Under the pieces are notes generated by a model. That model was not told the origin of the DNA and did not search any database. It saw nothing but the letters and a program-made list of their open reading frames with translations. A DNA stretch of 5,225 nucleotides. It comes from Euryarchaeota archaeon UBA102. Lineage in GTDB: Archaea; Thermoplasmatota; Poseidoniia; MGIII; CG-Epi1. Of the stretch, positions 1-5,225 are shown in pieces. The DNA lies in assembly GCA_002509225.1 (NCBI GenBank), contig DAHL01000046.1:4336-9560 (forward strand). Direction: 5' to 3'. Made by a program: the position numbers and the translations under genes. Position 1 is the stretch's first letter, and each line of letters opens with the position of its first letter.

Positions 1-362
1 TCATCTCTTAATTTTTTTTGAGGATGAGTATGCGAACCTGGATGAAAATTGAGATAATCCAACCCCAATGCTTCGCACCTCTTATATTCATGTAAAAAGG
101 AACTAAAGGAGCGTTTTCGTTTATCCTCATCTGGACTTCCCATATTGATTAGATAAGAATCGTGAACCATTATAGGGCCTAAACCACTATTTTTCAATTC
201 GGATTTAAATTCTTTAATTTCCTCTTCCTTCAAAGAAGATGGAGCGAACCAAGCACGATTAGGTTTACAGAACATTTGAAAAGTATCTGCGCCGATTGAT
301 TGGGCCTGATAGATTGCATTCACCAAACCACCACTTATGCTAGTGTGTGCACCTAATTTCAT
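1..362 (-). CDS. nfo: Endonuclease IV (AP endonuclease), N-terminal part only
   Basis: The minus strand reads open from an ATG at 362 to the window edge, giving 120 complete codons and no stop. The product resembles endonuclease IV, a zinc-dependent TIM-barrel enzyme that cuts DNA 5' of abasic sites in base-excision repair. Visible signatures are the start MKLGAHTSISGG (residues 1-12), HDSYLIN (67-73) and LNFHPGSH (104-111). By family knowledge, His67 and His107 match the first zinc-ligand histidines of E. coli Nfo. Family members have about 280 residues, so roughly 160 C-terminal residues, including the remaining metal ligands, lie outside the window. The start fits the family N-terminus exactly. 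There is no Shine-Dalgarno sequence, and a TATA-like element lies about 27 bases upstream, which suggests a leaderless transcript. The gene diverges from the NAD kinase gene across a 53-base gap. Confidence 0.93.
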   Translation of the reverse strand, partial: MKLGAHTSISGGLVNAIYQAQSIGADTFQMFCKPNRAWFAPSSLKEEEIKEFKSELKNSGLGPIMVHDSYLINMGSPDEDKRKRSFSSFLHEYKRCEALGLDYLNFHPGSHTHPQKKLRD

Positions 363-385
363 ACAATACTAGATACAAGCTACAA

Positions 386-393
386 TATTAATA
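386..393. promoter_or_regulatory. Palindromic TATA-like box shared by divergent nfo and nadK
   Basis: The octamer TATTAATA is its own reverse complement and sits inside an A+T-rich stretch (about 381-396). Its centre (389.5) is 26.5 bases from the first base of the nadK GTG codon (416) and 27.5 bases from the first base of the nfo ATG codon (362). Archaeal TATA boxes are normally centred about 26 bases upstream of the transcription start. The simplest reading is one box driving both genes, each starting at or very near its initiation codon. Neither gene has a Shine-Dalgarno sequence in this gap, which agrees with leaderless initiation. I see no strong BRE on either side. Overlapping but separate boxes within 381-396 are possible. 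Confidence 0.55.
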
Positions 394-415
394 ATACACC
401 AATATTTTACCAAAC

Positions 416-1219
416 GTGAAATACTCCCTAATAGCTAATCCAGAACATTCTGAGAATGAAATTCACGTGGCTAAAATAGTAGAAAAATTGAAAGATGTTG
501 AACTGGAAGCGCGAACTGCGGAATTGATTGGTAAAGAGGGCGTGTCGATTGATAATTTGAGTGGCGACGTTCTGATTGTGTTAGGTGGTGATGGAACTAT
601 ACTTTACACCTTACAGCACATTAACATCCCCATATTCCCTATCAATACTGGAAGTGTCGGCTTTCTTTCTGAAACGGCCGCAAATAATGACTATAATCGA
701 TATTTGGATGAGCTCGAAAAAAAGAACTATGAGATAGAAGATGTACAACGGATTGATCTTTTTTGTAATAAATTGAAAATGGGTACTGCATTGAATGAGG
801 TTGTTCTTCATGCGGCACATGTTTCTAGAATTCAAACTTTCGAAATAAAGGTCAATGACCAGAGTATAGAAACAGTCAGATCTGATGGTATAATAATCGC
901 AACTCCAACAGGTTCTACCGCCTATGCAATGTCTGTTGGTTCACCCATAATAAATCCAAATGTTCCCTGTTTTGTAATCGTAGCTATAGCACCATATAGT
1001 ATGAATTCAAGACCGATAATTATCTCAGACGAAGAAACGCTTTCGATAAAAATACTTACAGATAAGGAAACAGTAATGGTGATGGATGGTCAAGAAGAGA
1101 TTGCAATAAATATGGAAGACGATATAGAGATAAAACGTTCGGAAGAACCTGCAAAACTAATTCGATTCTCTACGAGCTTTTTTGAAAGAATGAATACAAA
1201 ATTAAGAAAGGAGGAATAA
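416..1219 (+). CDS. nadK: NAD kinase (ATP-NAD/PpnK family)
   Basis: This encodes a 267-residue cytoplasmic enzyme that phosphorylates NAD to NADP. Hallmarks in order: GGDGT (57-61), the phosphate-donor and catalytic motif; NTGSVGFL (77-84); the NE pair at 127-128 within ALNEVVLH; RSDG followed by TPTGSTAY (163-170), the NAD-binding signature; PYSMNSRP (193-200); and DGQ (224-226). The length is normal for short archaeal and bacterial NAD kinases. One small oddity is GSP at 175-177, where many relatives have GGP. The start is a GTG, chosen because MKYSLIANP gives the expected first beta strand and because the TATA-like box lies 26 bases upstream. There is no Shine-Dalgarno sequence, so the message is probably leaderless. 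The TAA stop overlaps the next ATG by one base (TAATG), so the two genes should be co-transcribed and translationally coupled. Confidence 0.95.
   Translation: MKYSLIANPEHSENEIHVAKIVEKLKDVELEARTAELIGKEGVSIDNLSGDVLIVLGGDGTILYTLQHINIPIFPINTGSVGFLSETAANNDYNRYLDELEKKNYEIEDVQRIDLFCNKLKMGTALNEVVLHAAHVSRIQTFEIKVNDQSIETVRSDGIIIATPTGSTAYAMSVGSPIINPNVPCFVIVAIAPYSMNSRPIIISDEETLSIKILTDKETVMVMDGQEEIAINMEDDIEIKRSEEPAKLIRFSTSFFERMNTKLRKEE
1207..1214 (+). promoter_or_regulatory. Shine-Dalgarno sequence for the 490-residue gene
   Basis: AAAGGAGG lies inside the last codons of nadK, four bases before the ATG at 1219, and is complementary to the CCUCC-containing 3' end typical of archaeal 16S rRNA. It is the only strong Shine-Dalgarno sequence I see in the window, and it belongs to the gene that is internal to a plus-strand operon. 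This agrees with leaderless first genes and leadered internal genes. It also fixes the start of the downstream gene. Confidence 0.8.
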
Positions 1220-2691
1220 TGGCTAAACAGAGGATAAGACTTAGAGGAACTCGTACTCAATCCAAGGTAGCGCAGAAAAAGCTAATGGAAAAATTAAAAG
1301 CACTGTATGAAGATCCTCTAATTTTATTACCGAAATGTGAGCATGAAGGAGAATCATGTCCATATGAACAACTAAAAAGTGATTTGATAGAAACTAAAGA
1401 TTATTTCGATAATCCTCCGTCCGGTTTCTCTAGTTGGTTTAAAGGAGCTCCGAGAGATAAAACAGCTAGGGCAGTTATGGCCAGTTTCGAGATTTTAGAT
1501 GAGGGTAAATTACCAGTAGTTGCGGTTGCAAAATTCCCCACTGGAGAAGCGACCTATGCCGTAAGAGGTGCAGGGATTCCAAAAGAGAAAATGATAGGTG
1601 TGCAAAATTACGAGAATCAAACCCTCAGAATGCTATTACACCTAAATTATGTGAAAAAGTACGGAATTAACCTTTATTCGGTCAAAAACGGGATGATTTG
1701 TACTGGAAAGACACCGAACTATCCAAATGAGCTATGGAAACAGGCTGTTAGTGAGATAAAATGCAATGAAGAAGAGCAGAAATTTGGAATGGCGATTTCA
1801 TCGGAATCGTTGCAGAAAAAGATTTATTTGAATTCTAATGTTTGGAAAAAATCGAACAAGAATAGTTTCTCATCGTTCATAAAATATCAGATGCCTCCAG
1901 ATAATGGAGATATTGATGTTGAAATTAGAACGCCTTTATCTGAAAAGGCCCATATTACAGGCGGAACCATTATAGAAGAATACAAAGCTGGAAAAATAAC
2001 TGATAAAGAGTTGAGAGCTCAGATAATTAAAAAACAGAAAGAACGTATAGCTGAAAGTTCTGAAGCTATTGTAATAGTTGGAGAGCAAGAGACTTCATTA
2101 TCTGATTTCAAAGAGAAATCGAAATTAAATGAATTAGATAAGGAGATTATTTCAAAACTATTCGATGCGGTCGATTCTCCTATTTTTTTAACAGATTATT
2201 CATTATCTCAACTTTCGGAAAATCTATGGTCTGATTATATTCGTGCTATTCTAGAAGAAAAGGAGCCGAATCTCATAGAGAGATATAATGGAAATAATGC
2301 ATTGGAACTATTAAGAAAAACATTAGAGCGAAAAATAACTAGTGAAAAGATGAAAGGTTTACCCGAATTCACTAATCTGGATAAATCGATAAAACTCGCA
2401 GATAGTATTGCAAAACTGTACAGATCTAAAGGGAAGGCAGCAGCATCTAAAAGATTGATATCTGAAGATTTATCAGATCATACTAATGCTGCAATAGTGT
2501 GGGGGTTTCTCAGTTGTTTAGGTATTGAGAAAGGGGAGGCCTGGAAATATGAGGAAACTGCTATGTCCTTCGGTAATGAAGTGAAGAATCTAATCGACCC
2601 ATTACTGCATAATTCCGATAAAGAGTATCTAAACTCATTATCCGATTTATCGAAGAGATTGGGACATCAAGAAGAGTTGGAAGTTATATAA
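1219..2691 (+). CDS. Conserved-looking protein of unknown function, 490 residues
   Basis: I do not recognise this family securely. The start at 1219 is supported by a strong Shine-Dalgarno sequence and the TAATG overlap with nadK. The protein is soluble, with no signal peptide or membrane segment. The N-terminus is very basic (10 Lys/Arg in residues 3-27), then comes a C-x-H-x4-C cluster (Cys40, His42, Cys47). A segment at about 98-173, with GEATYAVRGAGIP, IGVQNYENQTLRMLLHLNYV and NGMICTGKTPNYPNELW, looks like a compact conserved alpha/beta core. Further cysteines are at 161 and 182. From about 245 to the end it is mostly charged and helical. The order of N-terminal CPY, NPPS and GxxxYAV-like elements reminds me faintly of the archaeal DUF530 family, but I cannot verify that and make no functional claim. 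Pairing with NAD kinase does not by itself indicate a role. Coding potential is clear: a long frame in an operon with a good ribosome-binding site. Confidence 0.85.
   Translation: MAKQRIRLRGTRTQSKVAQKKLMEKLKALYEDPLILLPKCEHEGESCPYEQLKSDLIETKDYFDNPPSGFSSWFKGAPRDKTARAVMASFEILDEGKLPVVAVAKFPTGEATYAVRGAGIPKEKMIGVQNYENQTLRMLLHLNYVKKYGINLYSVKNGMICTGKTPNYPNELWKQAVSEIKCNEEEQKFGMAISSESLQKKIYLNSNVWKKSNKNSFSSFIKYQMPPDNGDIDVEIRTPLSEKAHITGGTIIEEYKAGKITDKELRAQIIKKQKERIAESSEAIVIVGEQETSLSDFKEKSKLNELDKEIISKLFDAVDSPIFLTDYSLSQLSENLWSDYIRAILEEKEPNLIERYNGNNALELLRKTLERKITSEKMKGLPEFTNLDKSIKLADSIAKLYRSKGKAAASKRLISEDLSDHTNAAIVWGFLSCLGIEKGEAWKYEETAMSFGNEVKNLIDPLLHNSDKEYLNSLSDLSKRLGHQEELEVI
2684..2691 (+). promoter_or_regulatory. 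TATA box of the tRNA-Val gene, overlapping the upstream stop codon
   Basis: TTATATAA closely matches the archaeal TATA-box consensus and is preceded by purine-rich GGAAG (2679-2683), which could act as a BRE. Its last three bases are the TAA stop of the 490-residue gene. Transcription starting about 26 bases after the box centre would begin near 2714, leaving a leader of only a few bases before the tRNA at 2716. The position relative to the tRNA is more persuasive than the sequence alone in this A+T-rich DNA. Confidence 0.6.
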
Positions 2692-2700
2692 ATTCTATTT

Positions 2701-2716
2701 CTTACTGTGAAGTAAG
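2701..2716 (+). other. Short hairpin with GNRA-type loop, ending on the first base of the tRNA
   Basis: CTTACT (2701-2706) and AGTAAG (2711-2716) are perfect inverted repeats around GTGA, which as RNA is a GNRA tetraloop. Two outer T-G wobble pairs (2699-2700 with 2717-2718) would intrude into the tRNA acceptor strand. No T-run follows on either strand, so it does not look like a bacterial-type terminator. It would form only in read-through RNA from the nadK operon, because the predicted tRNA transcript starts too late to contain it. It might compete with the acceptor stem in that RNA. Chance occurrence of a 6-bp repeat is quite possible. Confidence 0.35.
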
Positions 2717-2792
2717 GGTCCGTGGTCTAGTTGGTTATGACGTCGCCTTGACATGGCGGAGATCCCCGGTTCGAATCCGGGCGGACCCACCA
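2716..2792 (+). tRNA. tRNA-Val (anticodon GAC), CCA encoded
   Basis: A complete cloverleaf folds from 2716 to 2792. The acceptor stem GGGTCCG (2716-2722) pairs perfectly with CGGACCC (2782-2788). The D arm has A14 (2729), G18G19 (2733-2734) and A21 (2737). The anticodon stem TCGCC/GGCGG has one T-G pair at its outer end. The anticodon loop is TTGACAT with GAC at 2750-2752, which reads GUC and GUU (Val). There is a 5-base variable region, and the T stem CCCGG/CCGGG encloses the loop TTCGAAT. A73 is at 2789 and CCA at 2790-2792. There is no intron. A TATA box 28 bases upstream suggests independent transcription. The 3' end lies one base from the stop codon of the convergent membrane-protein gene. 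Confidence 0.97.
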
Positions 2793-2793
2793 A

Positions 2794-3090
2794 CTATTTT
2801 CCTTCTTTCCATCTACGATATTCTTCACTGTCATGTGATAAGAACCCATCTGTTTTAGTTCGTGCAGGAGTTTCAACGGTCGAGGATGATGAGTTTAGAG
2901 TATCTCTATTTGTATTTGTCTTAGATTCTTTATCAAATGCACTAATAATTAACGCAATACCGGCAACCATTAACATAATTGGAATCGATATTAAAACCCA
3001 TAAATTATTAGGGATTATGATTCCAAATAAAACAAAAACACCAGATGCAAGTATAACAGAACCCCAAAAACGTAGATGTTTTGATTCCAT
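2794..3090 (-). CDS. Small two-helix membrane protein, function unknown
   Basis: The 98-residue product has a short basic N-terminus (MESKHLR), then two hydrophobic helices at about 8-26 and 29-51. These are joined by a tight turn with PNN (27-29). A hydrophilic tail of about 46 residues follows, rich in Ser/Thr/Asn and ending in a strongly charged YRRWKEGK. Positive charge before the first and after the second helix predicts both ends in the cytoplasm. I recognise no family. The ATG follows the TAG stop of aspS with no gap (TAGATG) and there is no clear Shine-Dalgarno sequence, so translation probably depends on reinitiation after aspS. The alternating hydrophobic and charged layout and the operon fit make it a real gene rather than a chance frame. 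The plus-strand frame over the same bases has no such logic. Its stop codon ends one base from the tRNA. Confidence 0.78.
   Translation of the reverse strand: MESKHLRFWGSVILASGVFVLFGIIIPNNLWVLISIPIMLMVAGIALIISAFDKESKTNTNRDTLNSSSSTVETPARTKTDGFLSHDSEEYRRWKEGK
2797..2808 (+). terminator. Possible pyrimidine-rich terminator for tRNA-Val
   Basis: Directly after the tRNA comes TTTTCCTTCTTT, a T-rich tract of the kind at which archaeal RNA polymerase can stop without a hairpin. It lies within the last codons of the opposite-strand membrane-protein gene, so it may simply reflect Lys/Glu/Arg codons (RRWKEGK) on the other strand. Position supports a terminator; sequence alone does not prove it. Confidence 0.35.
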
Positions 3091-4377
3091 CTAAGGAGTC
3101 ATCCTAGTTCTATCTCTAGGCCAAAGAACACATTCCCTAACATTGCTAGCACCTGAGAAAATCATTGCTAGCCGGTCTAAGCCTAAACCCCAACCTGCGT
3201 GAGGAGGCATGCCATATCTAAATGGAGAGAGATAATGTTCAAAATCTTCAGGATTTAAATCTTGATTTCGTAGACGTTCCTCTAAGATAGCGACATCATG
3301 AACACGCTGACCTCCAGAAGTCATTTCGACCTCTTTGTACATGAAATCGAAACCTTTACTGTATTTTGGATCGGAATCATCCTGTTGTATGTAGAAAGGT
3401 TTCAACTGCAGAGGCCATTTGGTAATGAAGTAGAAACCATCCATCTTTTCAGAAATTGCTCTAGTGGCTTCCATCGACAAATCCTCACCCCATTCGACTA
3501 AACCTTTAGCCATATCAACCGCCTCATCATATGTGATTCTAGGTAAAGGAAGTTCAACATCAATAGGTGGTGTTTGAAGGTCATTTAATGATTCGATATC
3601 GGCTGAAACTGCTTCTGCAGCAGCAGCGACTACACGTTCCATAACACCCATCACTTCATTATCATCGGAGAAAGATTGTTCAATATCAATAGATGTGAAT
3701 TCATTAAGATGCCGAGGGGTATTGTGTTCTTCAGCTCTAAATGCAGGACCAATCTCATACACCTTCTCGAGACCCCCACCCATCGCCATCTGTTTGTATA
3801 ATTGAGGAGATTGCGTTAGATAAGCCTCTTTATCGAAGTATTGGACAGGGAATAGGCCTGTGCCGCCTTCTGTTGCAGAGGCGATTATTTTCGGTGTTTG
3901 AATTTCTAAAAATCCTTCTAAACGTAATTGTTTGTGAACGGCACCAGAGATTGCAGCACGTACTTTGAAATGTGCAGATATCTCAGGTTTTCTTAGATCC
4001 ATATATCGCGCATTCAGACGAGTTTCTATCTCTGAATCGATTTTATCGATAACACCTAATGGTAACGGTGTTTTTGCCTCATTTATGAGTGTTAAACTAT
4101 CGGGAAGTATCTCGACCCCGCCTGGTGCTTCTTTATTCGATTTGACAGTACCTTCTACACAAATTACAGATTCTCTAGATATGTTTGTCCAGTCTTTGAA
4201 ATTATCTTCGCCCACTTTTTTCTTCAGTAATGTTATCTGTGCAAGACCGGTTCGATCGCGTAATGTCAAGAAGGCTATTCCGCCTAAATTTCTAACATCT
4301 TGTAACCATCCACAGAGACTCTGTGTCGAATCGTTATCTTCAGATGCTAATTCCCCGCATTTTCGTGTATATTGCAT
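3091..4377 (-). CDS. aspS: Aspartyl-tRNA synthetase, archaeal type, probably discriminating
   Basis: This 428-residue cytoplasmic class IIb synthetase charges tRNA-Asp with aspartate using ATP. The N-terminal OB-fold anticodon-binding domain spans about 18-100 ([12 protein letters not shown] at 22-33, RDR at 40-42). The catalytic domain has motif 1 around GFLEIQTP (155-162), the flipping-loop region SATEGG (167-172), QSPQLYKQ (189-196), motif 2 [14 protein letters not shown] (213-226), TSGGQ, and motif 3 GWGLGLDRL (395-403). It ends with the family-typical PRDRTRMTP. The length is normal for archaeal enzymes and the bacterial GAD insertion is absent. Residue 26 is Gln and residue 85 is Pro. 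At these sites relaxed-specificity archaeal enzymes carry Trp and Lys (from memory of the Thermococcus enzyme), so strict Asp specificity is inferred. The start aligns with family N-termini. The gene begins two bases after the aRF1 stop, without a Shine-Dalgarno sequence, so the two are likely coupled. Confidence 0.96.
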   Translation of the reverse strand: MQYTRKCGELASEDNDSTQSLCGWLQDVRNLGGIAFLTLRDRTGLAQITLLKKKVGEDNFKDWTNISRESVICVEGTVKSNKEAPGGVEILPDSLTLINEAKTPLPLGVIDKIDSEIETRLNARYMDLRKPEISAHFKVRAAISGAVHKQLRLEGFLEIQTPKIIASATEGGTGLFPVQYFDKEAYLTQSPQLYKQMAMGGGLEKVYEIGPAFRAEEHNTPRHLNEFTSIDIEQSFSDDNEVMGVMERVVAAAAEAVSADIESLNDLQTPPIDVELPLPRITYDEAVDMAKGLVEWGEDLSMEATRAISEKMDGFYFITKWPLQLKPFYIQQDDSDPKYSKGFDFMYKEVEMTSGGQRVHDVAILEERLRNQDLNPEDFEHYLSPFRYGMPPHAGWGLGLDRLAMIFSGASNVRECVLWPRDRTRMTP

Positions 4378-4379
4378 TT

Positions 4380-5225
4380 TTAATTAATAGGATACCTAAG
4401 AATTGCACCTAAACCATTAAAGGCTTTTCTTAAAGATGTTCCTTCCTCTGTATCGGTCGATATTATGAATACTTCGGCTGAACTACTACTAGCTAATTCT
4501 GCCAAGTTTTTAACAAAATTGCCACCATCTTCAGCAGTTACACCAGGGTTATCATGTTCATACATATCTGAAATTAATAAAGTTTTGACAGCCCCCATTG
4601 TTAATGCTTTTTGAACTTGAACGACGCCGTAACAAGATAATTTACCCGAGATGACTTCTTTCATGAACCTATCCATTAACTCTTTTTCTTGAATAAGCTG
4701 AACTTCTTGTAAACGATCGGATGCAATAGAAACTAATTCTTTCAAACCAGTTTCATCAGTATAGCCTGTATCGAATGTATCTATCACTAATTTTTGTAAT
4801 TCGTGATTCAAATATTCGTTGGATTTGAAATAATCTTTAGTCGCTCCAGGACCTCCTATCAATATAGATTTGATATCATGAGAAGCATAAAATTCAGAGC
4901 AACTTTCGGCAACGCGTTTGTACCATTCATGCGCAGCCTCTTCTATTAATCTCTCAAATCGTCTTTTAGATTGTCCACCTTTTCCGTGCTTTGAAGGGAC
5001 TTGAGAATACATATGTTTTAATGTTTTTACAACAGAGCCTTTCAAAATTCCTATAGCAGCCTCAGAACGATCTATAACTAATAAACCGTATACGTCCTTA
5101 ACCTCTTTCATCTCTTCTAAGGGATCTAAAAAGAAGCGATTATCGCACCTATATGTGAATGTCTGAATAGTCTCGGGAGGAACTACGATATCTTGCATCA
5201 TAGCTGTTTGATTGCTACCTTTATC
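4380..5225 (-). CDS. prf1: Peptide chain release factor aRF1 (eRF1 family), N-terminus outside window
   Basis: The frame is open to the window edge, so 281 C-terminal residues are visible. The two adjacent ATG codons at 5196-5201 are internal, not the start. aRF1 recognises all three stop codons and triggers peptide release on the ribosome. The end of domain 1 carries the YxCxxxF motif (YRCDNRF, 5133-5153) involved in stop-codon reading. Domain 2 has KHGKGGQSKRRF with the catalytic GGQ at 4971-4979; Lys after GGQS replaces the usual small residue. ILIGGPG and the GYTDETGLKELV segment follow, then domain 3, ending STDTEEG...GAILRYPIN. By comparison with about 410-residue relatives, roughly 100 residues, including the NIKS region, are missing beyond the edge. 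In domain 3 the minidomain that in many archaeal aRF1s carries two CxxC-type zinc pairs is replaced by a short cysteine-free loop (4518-4571). It is the first visible gene of a minus-strand operon with aspS. Confidence 0.95.
   Translation of the reverse strand, partial: DKGSNQTAMMQDIVVPPETIQTFTYRCDNRFFLDPLEEMKEVKDVYGLLVIDRSEAAIGILKGSVVKTLKHMYSQVPSKHGKGGQSKRRFERLIEEAAHEWYKRVAESCSEFYASHDIKSILIGGPGATKDYFKSNEYLNHELQKLVIDTFDTGYTDETGLKELVSIASDRLQEVQLIQEKELMDRFMKEVISGKLSCYGVVQVQKALTMGAVKTLLISDMYEHDNPGVTAEDGGNFVKNLAELASSSSAEVFIISTDTEEGTSLRKAFNGLGAILRYPIN

Noticed and set aside
611..835. Minus-strand frame of 74 codons with a hydrophobic stretch
   Set aside because: It is antisense to conserved NAD kinase sequence. 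The hydrophobic segment comes from complementing Lys/Glu/Asn codons.
2460..2478. Inverted repeat ATCTGA/TCAGAT inside the 490-residue gene
   Set aside because: It is short, has a 7-base loop, is in A+T-rich coding sequence, and has no related copies that I could see. Expected by chance.
2753..3094. Plus-strand frame of 113 codons starting MAEIPGSNPGGPT
   Set aside because: Its first codons are the 3' half of tRNA-Val, a well-known artefact peptide. The rest is antisense to the small membrane protein, which fits an operon and has a sensible domain layout.
3298..3968. Two shorter plus-strand frames (3298-3501 and 3741-3968)
   Set aside because: Both are antisense shadows of the aspS catalytic domain, where class II motifs are clear on the minus strand.
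3965..4387. Plus-strand frame of 140 codons
   Set aside because: It is entirely antisense to the first part of aspS plus the aRF1 stop. It shows no family signature and has no promoter or ribosome-binding site.
5196..5201. Double ATG as the start of the release factor
   Set aside because: The frame continues open to the window edge, and these codons fall just before the YxCxxxF motif of domain 1, so a start here would delete the stop-codon recognition domain.
1..5225. Search for mobile elements, CRISPR repeats, toxin-antitoxin or defence genes
   Set aside because: No terminal repeats, transposase or integrase motifs, or regularly spaced repeats were seen. The tRNA 3' end is not followed by an integrase gene or by a visible attachment-site duplicate.

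Overview
The window is A+T-rich and looks like an ordinary, densely packed archaeal chromosome segment. The archaeal assignment rests on three things. The peptide release factor is of the aRF1/eRF1 type, with a GGQ motif and a YxCxxxF motif. The aspartyl-tRNA synthetase is the compact archaeal/eukaryotic type, 428 residues without the bacterial insertion domain. TATA-like elements sit about 26 bases upstream of start codons or of the tRNA. A marine member of the Thermoplasmatota (Marine Group II/III-like) is my best guess from gene content and base composition. The window alone cannot fix the lineage.

Left part (1-2691). A divergent pair opens the window. The 5' end of an endonuclease IV gene (nfo, minus strand, cut off by the window edge) and an NAD kinase gene (plus strand) are separated by 53 bases. 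One palindromic TATA-like octamer lies almost exactly midway and could serve both genes as leaderless transcripts. NAD kinase overlaps the next gene by one base in a TAATG junction. That gene encodes a 490-residue protein I cannot assign and has a strong Shine-Dalgarno sequence.

Middle (2684-2792). A tRNA-Val(GAC) gene with encoded CCA follows. A good TATA box overlaps the stop codon of the preceding gene, so the tRNA probably has its own promoter.

Right part (2794-5225, minus strand). A tight gene string runs towards the tRNA: release factor aRF1 (N-terminal part outside the window), aspartyl-tRNA synthetase two bases later, and a 98-residue two-helix membrane protein directly abutting. The last gene stops one base away from the encoded CCA end of the tRNA, with no visible terminator on its own strand.

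Functionally the window holds DNA base-excision repair (nfo), NADP supply (nadK), and translation (tRNA-Val, aspS, aRF1). Two proteins of unknown function are attached to these operons. I see no mobile element, CRISPR array, defence locus or recent horizontal transfer. The parts most likely to be new are the 490-residue unknown, the small membrane protein, and the aRF1 that lacks the usual zinc-binding minidomain. No intergenic stretch exceeds 300 bases.
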